Source: Hetaerina americana
Lineage: Eukaryota > Arthropoda > Insecta > Odonata > Calopterygidae
DNA length: 64,000 nucleotides
Assembly (NCBI GenBank): GCA_022747635.1
Contig: JAKTNV010000001.1
Coordinates: 29,181,990 to 29,245,989, forward strand
Direction of reading: 5' to 3'
Part shown: positions 13,540 to 24,135 of the stretch, one piece after another
How the letters are laid out: every line of letters starts with the position of its first letter
Position numbering within the stretch: position 1 is the stretch's first letter
Notes under the pieces: model-generated
Told to the model about the DNA's origin: nothing
Databases searched by the model: none
The model's input: only the letters and a program-made list of their open reading frames with translations
Translations under genes and position numbers: made by a program

Positions 13540-15410
13540 ACATCCGCTGGAGGAACATTTGGCCCATGTTACAAAACGCGGTCCTCCCAAATGCCAAGTC
13601 AACAACCTCCCAAGCCGTGGGGTCAAGAAAGCACGGCGAGATCACGATAACACCAAAAACACTCGGGGAAGGGATGGGGTGGAAGGTTTGTGGAACGCCA
13701 TTTTTACCTCAGTTTCACCGGACTGGAAGACCGGACAATGCGGGGCGATATTGCATCAACGCCTTTGCTCATCATCGGACGATTGCCAAGTGGCGTGAAA
13801 GTGTTTCCATCCACGCAGTTGCGCTTCCGTGGTGGACGGACGAGTGGCCGCATCATATGCTCAAGTGGATTCTGGGGAGAGGAACGGCGCCCCGAGACGT
13901 GATCGAGTTGGGCGAAAGGCCGAAATGAAATTCGATCGTGCGCGCGCAATAAACTCGACCTTATGTGATTTGTTGGAACAGTTGGGGATGGCTCTGCCGG
14001 AACTCTCCCTTCCAATGTGGGGGTGGCAAATGACCCATGAGAAAGAGAAAGATCCGTCTCTCTCTCTCTCTCCTTATCCTCGTGGATCCCAGGTTGGCGT
14101 CCATGTATACGGTTTCAATTTTTCCTCCGAGATTAACAAATCACCGTGACGGAAGATCTCGACATCAAATTAAAACTCCATAACGAAGGAACCTGATGAC
14201 TTTTCGGATGACCTTTAATTCACCGGGAAAATTCCTGTTTCGTTGAATGATACAAAATATTAGGCTTAAAGAAAAATAAAATGAAATACTCATCGGAGAA
14301 TGGTGAGCATTCTTTGATATTGTCACTAAATGATCTTTGGAATCGATTTAATACCTGTTCGATCATCACAATTGATGTTGATTTCAACTCAATCAAGTAT
14401 AAAAATGGAATTAAATATGATTTTTTATACAGGGTTACACATATGCGTAACTAATGTAAAATAGTGAGAGTAAAAACTTCTGTCAAAGAGGAATTGGATC
14501 TTAATTTTAGGTGCTCCAACAGGTTAGTTTATTTCGCACCATTAAAATTAAGTAGTTTACCATGGAAGAAAAGAAGAGGCAAGTTTGAGGTGGAATTCGA
14601 GCTCGCGATTGACAAGCACCAGCCAACCAATAGCAACGTTACGGAATGACAACGACGGGTGTCACTGCCAATGAAGTCAATACTTTAAGTGAAGCGGATG
14701 TTACAAAAGAAGGTGAAATGGGAAGAACTTGAAGTGACTGACACCCTTTAAGGGACGCGGAAACGTGTGGATGTAGAAAAAGTAGTAAAACGAGGAACTG
14801 AATTGACAGAAAATGAAAATTCAAATCGCAATCAACTACATGGTTTTCATAGAGAACAGACTTTTATAGTTGCTTTCGGCAAGGCTAATAGAGAGATAAA
14901 ACACACCTCAAAGGATTCTTACGACAAACGATGCCACTTACTCGAGAAACTTTCTCCTCTCACAACTTCAAAGTAGGGATTGGAAATCTCATTAAACTGT
15001 TTACCTAACCTACCCATAACAGAGATGCCTCATTCCACCTTCTCAGTTTCACACCAGCCAACATTTCCTCTTCCTTTCACGAGTCAGAATCGGGTCACGA
15101 ATGAAAGTGCACCAGGTACTTAAGTAATGATACCCTTCGATTGAACGAATAACACACAAAATCAATTTCTTATGGAGCAGTAAGGTTCGACACGGAATTA
15201 CTATCGTAATAATAATTTAAGATGCCACTTAATGCTTGAATGCGGATTTCGTCACGCTGGAAGCTACGCGGAAAACGCGTGGCGCTATATATCGTGGATA
15301 CGAGTAAGGGTAAGCACGAATTTAAGTATAATTTATATGGAACCCCTTCTAATTAAACGTACAAATAAGATGAAAAAGATCCTTTTCTGCTCAATGTGAA
15401 CAAATATTTT
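13540..15410. other. CpG island then AT-rich DNA
   Basis: 13540-14110 is a balanced-GC island. Its overlapping frames of 103-120 codons on both strands match no family I recognise. 14111-15410 is AT-rich. A small hairpin, ACGCGGAAAACGCGT, lies near 15270. Confidence 0.5.
14057..14072. repeat. Short (CT)n tract
   Basis: Eight CT units at the end of a GC-rich island. Similar CT/GA tracts are at 33089-33106, 38359-38375 and 19680-19693. In insects such tracts can bind GAGA-type factors; that role is inference here. Confidence 0.8.
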
Positions 15411-15705
15411 TTAAGGGCTAAGCCAAAAATCCTCTTCTTTGATAAAAAATCTCTTCAGTCTTTGACAAAAACTCACCTTCAGCATCAATTCTAGTAAAAG
15501 GTTAAAAATGAAGCCTCCGCCTGAATCACCTTTCCTATAACCAGTATTGCCCTACAAAATTGTCTACAACAATGATCACTTAATAATTCCTCCTCAATAA
15601 TCATGCCGTCCTTGAGCATCAATGCAATTTTGTCAATAGGTATGCATAAGCCAACTTTTCATAAAGATTTTCAAACGTTTCATAAACATCAACAGCATAA
15701 AAATT
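15411..15705 (-). pseudogene. Decayed trypsin-like (S1) serine-protease fragment
   Basis: Reading down the minus strand, three frames give successive pieces of one chymotrypsin-fold protein. They are NFYAVDVYETFENLYEKLAY (15705-15622), then KIALMLKDGMIIEEELLSDH with a following FC, then GNTGYRKGDSGGGFIFN running to a stop at 15411. GDSGGG (15513-15530) is the active-site serine signature. In the family it follows FCAG about ten residues earlier, and KIALMLKD resembles the DIALLxLKD block around the catalytic Asp. The two frame changes, the in-frame stops, and the short distance between the Asp and Ser blocks mean it is broken. An AAG|GTGAGT donor-like site follows at about 15474, so one piece could derive from a spliced exon. 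The catalytic His block was not found. Confidence 0.45.
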
Positions 15706-17129
15706 CTAGAACCAATGAACTGCATTAATACATATAGTATAATGAATGAATGCCAATGTAAACATACTATATATAGACGAAAAACGCATTATATAGACGA
15801 AAACTAGCATTTCTTTCTAGAGACTAATCTTCGGCCCGATTGCAATAGACACCTGGACTCTATGAAGCACTCACAAAATAAAGTGGTGCTGATTCTGCGA
15901 TAGTGAAAGTTCTTTCCGTGCGGTTTCATCGTGGAAGTGAGTGTGGTCATGGAGAACGGGAACCGCTCGCGCATTTACCGTCAGCCTATGTAACAATGGA
16001 CAATTTGTCGACGAGGAAGAAGGGGAGAGTTGTGAGAAAGAGGGAAGTGAGATTGTGGAGTCTTGAGGCCGTCTTAATGCAGAGATACCTTACCTTTAAA
16101 AAATCCTCGGTATTGGAAGGGAGTAAGACCCGAGTGTGGGGGAGGAAGTGTGCAGTTTGCAATGAATCAGCGTACTGCACTATATTTAGAGCTGACCCCA
16201 TCCCAATGATTTTTCTTTGGAGTCAATTAAATTATTTAACAGCTGAACCTTTCATTTAATATAATCAGCTATCAACTCAACAATATTTTCAGGCGTAACT
16301 TTGTGGAATCGATTCGTATTAGACTGAAAAACTATAACTTCGTGATTCCAAAGAATTTTTCACTTAGTTTTCGAAGTTCAACATCACTTTTAGATTCTTG
16401 CTTTCTCGACTCTTACAGAGTAACACTTAGTAAAATCTAGACAAAAGTTTCGAATCAAATTGACATTAGATTATGTACCTTTCTGGAATTTTAGTTTTCG
16501 ACACCCGGCGTATCAGACAAAGAGAATTTCCCCGTTTCCGAGGTTATTGTTCTCGTCTTCCTGTGTTTAGAGAGTATTGAAATATTGTCTTCAGCTGAAT
16601 ACGAGGAACAGAGACACTTAAATGAAAATTTTTTCTACCGTTCGGAAAACGTTCCTTACGGTAAACGTGGGTTGCCGAGTGAGTTAATAACCGAATTTTC
16701 ATCTGAAAATTGGTGAACGGGGAAAGCCAATTACTTGCCCGCCATACAGAAATAACATATGGTCAACGGATGTCCAGTCACTTTCCTTAAATTTGTATCT
16801 AAATTCTTTTTTTAACCCTCTGGCAAAGCATACGAGGAAAATATTTACGGTTTAAGCAAGCGTCTACTAGTAAACATTCAATTTGTGAGCACTCCTCTAC
16901 GAATTGGAGATCCGAGACTTCTTCGGTCTTAAATTTTTGGGACCACTTCCCAAGAAGCCTTTAGTGGATTTGATTTTTGTGACCATTTACCAACAAAATT
17001 TCGAAGAATTCTACGATACAGGAACTGCTAATGTCATTTTGCTCAATGAAAAGTCCAATTGATTGTGTGAAGTCCTCAGTTCAGTTCAGAACACGAATCA
17101 CGTACATGGAAATTCCTTATAAAACAACA
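15706..17129. other. AT-rich DNA upstream of the protease remnant
   Basis: I looked here for the catalytic-His block of the serine-protease remnant and did not find it. A 118-codon plus frame (15903-16259) has no recognisable domain. Confidence 0.5.
15770..15803. repeat. Short direct repeat TATATAGACGAAAA
   Basis: Two exact 14-bp copies at 15770-15783 and 15790-15803, just upstream (minus-strand sense) of the serine-protease remnant. Confidence 0.8.
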
Positions 17130-17940
17130 GTGGTTCAACTGCGCCCACCTTGTTCCTCGATCGAGGTGGTAGGATAGGCGAAGGGTGATGGGAGGCAACA
17201 AGTGGGGTCGGAGACGAGGAGGAAGAAATACATGAACGAGCGTCGTTGGCCAGCGAGAACAGGATGGTGGTGTTTGGAGGGTGCATAAGGCGCACGCACG
17301 CTCCTTATGGCCGCTTGTTACACGCGCCTAAGGGTTGCGCTTACCCTCCCCCGCATCCCTCTCCCCCGCCAAGAGCACTCCCATGCAACCATCGCTTTCG
17401 CACGGCCTTTCGCCTTCTTCCTCCCCAACGTCGCCGTTGGAGATCTCGACTGCTCGAGTGGCGCAACTGAAAGTGAGAGGTCATTACTACCCCCCATGTG
17501 AGCGCCTTTGCGAAGAGGTCAGTGGGACAGAGTCCCTCTCTTTCTCCGTCCCGCACCCCTTCCTCCTCTCTTTCCATGGGGAGAGGGGAGTCGAGGCGCT
17601 CGGAATCAGAAGTGGTTGGGGGGACACGGAGCATTGAGAGGGAGGGAGGGAAAGAGAAAAAGAGGACGGATCGCAGGCGTCTCATTGCGATGCGACGGTG
17701 GTTTCGAGCGCGGCGGCGACTGCTGAACTTTCACTCGCGGCCGAGGGGAGCCCGGGGGGGCGGGGGAGGGAGAGGGAAAGGGGGACTGGCCCATGCATCA
17801 CCAAGCGGGAGGGGCTTTTGTCGTTTACAACACTCGCCGGAGGCTGCGGGAATAGCGGATCCTTCGCGGTGAGGCTGAAGAGTCACGGGCGAGTGGCGGA
17901 ATTGCGACGGGTCAGAGAGGCGAGATCGAGGAGAGGAAAA
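17130..17940. other. GC-rich island, strongly purine-skewed in its second half
   Basis: 17300-17470 is C-rich (CCTCCCCCGCC) and 17580-17800 is G-rich (GGGGGGGCGGGGGAGGGAG). Switching of the skew makes long frames on both strands. It has potential for G-quadruplex formation on the plus strand at about 17740-17790. Confidence 0.5.
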
Positions 17941-20777
17941 AAAATTATTTGCGTCTTCGTCACTCTAAAAATAAACTATGCTAACTGACTGGTCGGCCTG
18001 TGTTTTCCTCGAGACTGTAAAGCGATATTTTCCTAAGCGTACCATTCGCTGGCATGACAGGTGGCGTTTGAAGCAAGGGCAGCATATAAACGATGCGGTC
18101 GCGATTAATAACTGCGTTTATTTTTAACTCCGCCAATTTCGTCGACACATCAAAGCCACTACTATCGAACATACAGTTAAAATCTGCTTAAGTTGCATAG
18201 GGATTTGCTTCGAGGAAGAGCTTTTTAAGGAATGAATACTCCTATTTATAAAGTAGAGGGTAGGTATGCTCAAGACAGCAACAAAAGACTTTTTAGATAT
18301 CTCTGACAATAATATATTACGAAATGCATACTGTACTTATTATTTTACTATTATTATTAATTGACGAAAAAATTTAGCCAAACACTTCTCTTTCTTGTAA
18401 CGACTAAGAGCACTTAATATTTTCGGTAAATTTCCTTCGTAGACACAAGATCGCAAAAACGAGGAATATTTGTGGAACTACTAAGCTCGGAGTTATTTTA
18501 ACTGATGTGACACATTCATCGCTCAGGGTTTCTACCAACTCCACCGCGGTAACGCAGCGCAATCGCAAATGAATGTGCGACGGCTGGATTTTTTTTACCT
18601 TTAGGATGGTGTCGCATAATGAATGGATGAGTATTAAGACCGTTAAAATTAAAATAAAATAAAATTAAAAATTAAAATTTAGGGAACACACTTTATTTAG
18701 TAAGTTTATACATATCCACGGTCAAAATTAATTTTTCTCAGTAATTTAATCTATTACGTAAGAATAATACACCCACTTATGGTTAGATGTAAAATCAGGG
18801 ACATAGAAGAACGTGAGATGGATTCGAAAAATTTATCATCGGAATGGACTTGCAGCTTGTAACTGAACTATTCAGCCCATAGAATTGAATAGGATGGGAG
18901 TGTCTTACGTATGCATTATTCACGGACAAACCGAGGTGTGTCGGGGACACGTTTATCACGGGGAACAAGGGGCGTGGGGCTATGAATCTTGAGATTTTTC
19001 ATTTCCACTATACGATTGCAAAAACATACGGTCATAACATCCTTTAAAGATTAAATACTTTTCATAAAAAGCCAGTATGTGAATTCTCCTGAAAAAATTG
19101 CATTTATTTGTTCCGTTCGTAGACGATACTCTTAAAAGATACGTTTTTCCAGAGCATAGCCGATAAGCGTGAAATACAGGGAGGCGCCAGGATCGCCAGA
19201 AACTCAGATGACTACTGGGTTACCGCAAATTAAATTTGCGGAGAACGGAGTAGGAGGAATGAGAGATGAAAATATGCCCGTGACCGGCGTGAATGCATCA
19301 TCGCTCGCGTCGAAGAATCTTCCCCCGACTAAAGCAATGGCGCGCGGCACTTCAACTCGGGTGGACATTCGAGAGTAAATCACTGCCGTCCGCCACCTGC
19401 GCACCGCCAAGACCGGCCCTGACGCCACGCCAAGCAAAAAGTGAATAGACTCGGGTGCATATTTCACGACGCGACGATAAATTATACTGACGTATTATTA
19501 GCCGTCGTTGGAGTAAAATTCCACTCCCACCGCCGGTCTGGGAACACACGATCTTACCCGATCCTTGATTAATTAACACGGTGACACCGCGGCGATTGGA
19601 AATCCAACCTCCGCTCACTACGGCGAACGGAGGGCTTAATCACCATTAATCGTCGCAATAATTGTCAACGGAGAACAACGCTCTCTCTCTCTCGCGAGAG
19701 ACGAGCGTAAGGTCGTCAGGGAGAATGAGAGATAGGGAGTGGGGGGGGGGTGGCGAGAGGGGCTGCTGGGGGGATGTCAGGGCGGGGAGGGAAGGCCTCC
19801 ACCCGCCTCTCGCAAACGAAGGACGATCGCTCCCGAAGGATACGGAAGAAGACGACGGCGTCATCACCCTCTTTGGGAGGAAATAAATAACGCGTCTTGG
19901 ATTGGCGAAGGAATTAATTTTTTTTTAATATCGTCCACGCCGGTTCAATTGCTCTCTTCCCTTTTTTAAAACGTCCTCTCCACCCGTTTACGACGCCGGA
20001 GGTAACTCGCGTCCTCCTACGGGCAGGAATCGTGGCTATTTAATCCTTTTTCCATTAGCTTCAATCGCTCTCGGCGGACCGTATGTGTGTGTGTGCTTGT
20101 GTTCATAAGTGACTGCAGAAGAGAGGGAAGGCTGAAAGCAATGGCAATACATTTTTCCGAAGGATGATGAATGGAAATGAAAGGAGCGGATCGGCAATGA
20201 GGAAGTCCTAACAAGAGCATGGGAAGAAAGAAAATTGTTGAAAACGCTGCGAAGGATTCATATTTATTGGGTATTCACTGAGGCATAACCTGCTCACGAA
20301 GATTAACGAGGAAGGAGAAAGGGATTCAACGAAATGTGGAGGGAGAAAAACAATAAAATAACTCAAAGCAATAATGAGATATATGAGTTTAAGAAGATGC
20401 GGAGGAATTCAAGACTCCCTTGGAAGATAATTGGAAGAGATCATCAGAACACTAAGCTTGAGTGTCGTAAATGTCGATGATAAGTACATAAATCACAACT
20501 GGATTGGCCGACTCGAAGTTTAGCTACAAGGCTCACCTTGTACTATGGCAACTGTAATCCATATTTCCCGAGGGAACCACTTGCTCTCCCTGTGGCCCAC
20601 TAATATAAGTTCTGAAACCCAAAAAAGGACCTCGCTTGGATTACGGCCTGGGTCTCTCTCCCGAGGCATTTCCCAGATTTCATATCGACACCCTTCGGCC
20701 ATTGGCATAACGCTCAAACTATCATATTATTTCAGTCTGACTATCATATTTTTTCGATTGTTTTATTTTCTTTCCTG
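17941..20777. other. AT-rich DNA with a CpG island at 19150-19900
   Basis: 17941-19149 shows nothing beyond the AAAAT run. The island contains CTCTCTCTCTCGCGAGAGAC, a short hairpin with a CT tract, and a run of 10 G. 19901-20777 holds no recognised feature, although a retroelement origin is possible because of the hairpin that follows. Confidence 0.45.
18643..18680. repeat. AAAAT low-complexity run
   Basis: Irregular alternation of TTAAAA and TAAAATA units, 38 bp long. It is simple sequence only. Confidence 0.85.
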
Positions 20778-20815
20778 CTGACGTAGGGGCAGCATCCAGA
20801 CCCCGAAACGACATC
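20778..20815 (+). other. Second hammerhead-like hairpin motif
   Basis: CTGACGTA is followed by GGGG (20786-20789), an 11-base loop, CCCC (20801-20804) and GAAACGACATC. The layout of CTGA, stem, GAAAC matches that in the 23944-24135 palindrome, but the first core box is altered (CTGACGT rather than CTGANGA). The 250 bases before it contain no recognisable protein. It may mark the end of an old retroelement. Confidence 0.25.
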
Positions 20816-20909
20816 TTTACATTTTCCACCAACTATTTTGTCAACTAATTCACGTGGCCTTAATGACGAGGTTCTTCACAATTGAGTTCGTGTGTACAAA
20901 TATACAAAC

Positions 20910-20910
<1 letters not shown>

Positions 20911-20978
<68 letters not shown>
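20911..20978. repeat. (ACAT)n/(TA)n microsatellite
   Basis: A short ATAC/ACAT run is followed by about 57 bp of TA. Confidence 0.95.
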
Positions 20979-20980
<2 letters not shown>

Positions 20981-20999
20981 TCGTTAACTTTACTCACCC

Positions 21000-21840
21000 C
21001 TCACTTCTCAAACTCACCGGTCAGAGGTGATTTAGTATGACCCGGAAGTGAAGGAATCAAACCCGTGACCTTGAAGGGGGTTAGGGAGAGGGGGCAGGGG
21101 AGCTGGATCCGTTCCAGGTCTGGGAAGGGGGTAGCCGGGGGCAAGTAAGCAGGAGCGGAGGCGACGCCGGGCGGCGGCGGCGGTGGGAGGGGGGTGAGGT
21201 GTGCGACCTTGGTCTCCGGGTATGTGCGTGCGTCTACTTCTGTGTGCGTGCACATGGTGGTGACCGCCGCGTCTGCTGAGAGGAGGAATAGAATGGATGA
21301 ATAGGATGGACGGATAGGTAGGGTAGGTGTGTTGGTAAGATGGCCGTGTTTCACGTTCGTCCATTTTCCGTGATGTGGCCTTCGGCAGGGTCTTAAGGAA
21401 GTCTCCTCCTCTCCCTCTCCAACACCCGACGAGGCGAGCGGATATTGAAAAACAACGCAATAACGCATTCCAACGGACGAGGAAAAGAATCGCCGGGGGA
21501 AGCCTAGTGCAAGTGGGTAAACGGTTTGCGCGGTGTGGTGCTGGGAGAGGGAAGGGAAGGGGGACCGGTAAGGGGGGGAGGGTGGGAAGAGAGGGTAGAC
21601 CAGGGGAGTGGAGGAGCGGAGGCTGGTGGGGAGTCTGAAGGACTCTTCGTGATCGGATTGATGCGGGAGAGTCTCCGTTTCCTAGTTTAGTCGATGTGTA
21701 GCAGCGCGCTCGATCTGAATGTTGCAGGGGACGGGGGAAGTGAATGAGTGAGTTGGATCCCCCCTTACGGTTGGCGATCTCGCCGGCCGGCTGCGTGCCC
21801 CAATCTAACCCGAATCCATTCGAATCGCAGCGCTTGGCAG
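21000..21840 (-). promoter_or_regulatory. GC/CpG island with donor-like edge (candidate first exon)
   Basis: This island is GC-rich, with GGCGGCGGCGG near 21170. On the minus strand it ends at CACCG|GTGAGTTTG (exon edge 21018), a good donor match. A minus frame of 155 codons (21468-21001) runs into the site, but its Pro-rich sequence is unfamiliar. A non-coding first exon of a minus-strand transcript would look like this, as would chance. No initiator or TATA is evident. Confidence 0.2.
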
Positions 21841-23943
21841 AAACTTGTTTTCAACACTCCATCATAACGATATTATTATATTACTTACAGCTTCGAAATA
21901 TTATATTATTTGCAGTCAGTTAGTTGCAGTTGATGCCTATTTTTGCATGCATTACTCGGAAATACTGGCTATAACTGCACTACTTATTGAAGGTATTCTA
22001 TGCCTTATGGTCTCACTCGTGGCCCGTGAACAAAATATTATTTATTACAATGGAACCTTTTTCTCTTCTGATCAATAATATAAACATGGTTTGTTCAATA
22101 CGGATGATATTTACCCTTTAAAGCGCATTTTGTTTGCATAAAGGTATTCGCAGAAGCCTAAAACACCAAAACATTCATTTCAAAATGAAAACGGATGGGT
22201 GAACTTATCAACGCCGATAGGTGGACCCCAGTGTTTTTTGAGGAAATGATCCGTTAGAACAAAGGCATCACTTCAAGAGAGGGCTAAGATTTGCTGGAGT
22301 ACGGCACTTCATAGGATGAAACAATCCGCGGCCCAGGTGTGTTGGGGTGTCAGCTTTGAATGACAATCGCGCGATTACGTAATTTTTTTTGTTCATACGC
22401 TTCTCCAGAGACCATCAACGACGAAGGTCACCGAGAAACTTGATGGGAAAAAAGTAATAGTAAACCCGGCGACGGGATGTCACACCTCATAATCTAATTC
22501 CTGAAAGAGAACGACACCAATGATCGGCGAAGTAAGATATTATGATCCCAAAAGGACCGCGTGCGCCCATGTAAAATCATACACATCTACGAGAAGCCAT
22601 CAAAAGTTCCCTCGAAGTGAAGTTTGGACGTATTTCCCGCACCGAATAAATGGGTAAGCTCGGTAGCTCACTCCTTAGTTTGAGTAATCTATGACAGTCA
22701 TCCAGTCGCAAAAATATACCAGACACGCGGTACAAAGAATGATACTACAAGTTAAAATTTATTTCACGGTAAAAAAATCACCAGAACTGAAGAAAGGTTA
22801 ACTGTAGTGCATTCTGTCAGCTGTACCAAGTTTGGTTAAGCTTAGAAATACATGTATATCGGTGGTTAGCCTGTGTGTCCAACTATAACCTACCATAAAC
22901 TGTAGGACAACATTTATAATAAATGATAAAGAAAAATCAAGGTTTCGTTATGACTTCTCAAAGAAACGTAAACGGGTTAAGTCATGAAGTTAAATGATTT
23001 GTGAAGGAGAAACAACGATTAATAAGGAACGCAAGTGGCAGTCCCCGGCTGATAATTCCCGAGTTGTGAGGACATTTATCAACCATGACTCTTGTAACGG
23101 AGATATCTAATACAGAACTGTGTCCTGCTCGATGGACTGCACAAACAACGATGGGGACTCAAATCAAAGCTTTGAAAAACACTGTGCATATAATAGTTTC
23201 TAAAACTAAGCTCGCCGTTTTCCGTTGCACAACCCTTCGGATTCCCACCGGAATACGCGAACGGGAAGTAGACGGTCGTAAAAAGCAGAAAAGCCTGGGT
23301 ACCGTGAATATGAGGAGAGGAGCATTGAGGCGCAATTGGCAAAGCCCACTCCGACCATTTTGCAGTTCAACGTATTTCCCCATCTGGATTTATGGAGAAG
23401 GTTGGAGAGCGCGACGAGCTGATATCAAATCGATGATATTTCATCCTCTCATGTTTCCGGTGAAAGCTAATAGGATTTGTTTGCGGTACATTTTTATTCG
23501 AATGATGAAAACAAAGTCTGAAATGCAATACAGTAGCGGAAAGATTGAAGTTTATTTTTTTCCAACAGGAAGCAACAAATATGACTCCGGAGGAAGATGA
23601 CCGTATGATGTCAGCCAAAATTCCCCTCGCAGTGAAAAGTGGGGTTTCCGATTGTTTATATTTAAACGGTTCAATAACTGCAGCTCCAAAAGCCAAGTAC
23701 TTGCTTTCATGAGCTTTTTCGTTTTTCGGGAAAAGGTGACTCTCTTTTTCATTCCCATGACGGCAATTGGCTTAAAATAAAATGGATATTCTCGACAACA
23801 ATCGATGCTATATCAATCTACAGCTGATAATTATCAATGGAAAGGTTTATCGAATTAAAGCTTATGAGAAAGAAAAAAAAGAATGAAGTAATGAAGTAGA
23901 ATATATTCTATTGTTTCAGGCTTCACTTCGTGGAAGTAATTGA
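21841..23943. other. AT-rich, no gene seen
   Basis: A 171-codon plus frame at 23085-23600 is the longest here with ordinary composition. It contains no motif I know, has a competing 109-codon frame on the other strand, and lacks a convincing splice pair. Confidence 0.45.
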
Positions 23944-23995
23944 TATCCATTATTGAAATAGAAAGAAAGACTCGTACTTTTCCAGAGATTTTATT

Positions 23996-24035
23996 AAACG
24001 GCACAACGCGTTTCACCGACTTGCGGCATCATCAG
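23996..24035 (-). other. Hammerhead-ribozyme-like core, left palindrome arm
   Basis: This is the mirror copy on the minus strand: CTGATGA, the same GCCG/CGGT hairpin, then GAAACGCGTTGTG. Here GAAAC-GCGUU-G resembles the minimal stem III seen in Penelope-type hammerheads, followed by U then G where an H base is expected at the cleavage site. The one-base difference from the right arm falls in stem III. Confidence 0.3.
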
Positions 24036-24043
24036 GTACGTAC

Positions 24044-24083
24044 CTGATGATGCCGCAAGTCGGTGAAAGGCGTTGTGCCGTTT
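24044..24083 (+). other. Hammerhead-ribozyme-like core, right palindrome arm
   Basis: CTGATGA (24044-24050) is followed by a short hairpin, GCCG (24052-24055) with CGGT (24061-24064), then GAAA (24065-24068). Next comes GGC-GUUGU-GCC, which can pair as a third stem. This is the order of the hammerhead core. Hammerhead motifs are known from Penelope-like retroelements. Against full activity, there is an extra base between CTGATGA and stem II, and no clear UH cleavage dinucleotide follows stem III. It could be a decayed ribozyme or a coincidental hairpin. Confidence 0.3.
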
Positions 24084-24135
24084 AATAAAATCTGTGGAAA
24101 AGTACGAATCTTTCTTTCTATTTCAATAATGGATA

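Larger units (their letters stand above)
23944..24135. repeat. 192-bp near-perfect palindrome (head-to-head repeat)
   Basis: Two 96-bp arms meet with no spacer at 24039/24040 (GGTAC|GTACC). They differ at only three positions (C/T, G/C and G/C pairs in GACTC/GATTC, CCAGAG/CCACAG and CGCG/CGCC). Each arm, read outward from the centre, starts ACCTGATGATGCCGCAAG, continues through CGTTGTGCCGTTTAATAAAA, and ends in TTTCTATTTCAATAATGGAT. The layout suggests two copies of a transposable-element end fused head to head, or a fold-back element. Such spacerless palindromes are prone to deletion during replication, so its survival is notable. Confidence 0.93.

Noticed and set aside
23085..23600. 171-codon plus-strand frame with ordinary composition
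   Set aside because: No motif, no splice pair, and a competing 109-codon minus frame. It fits a chance frame.
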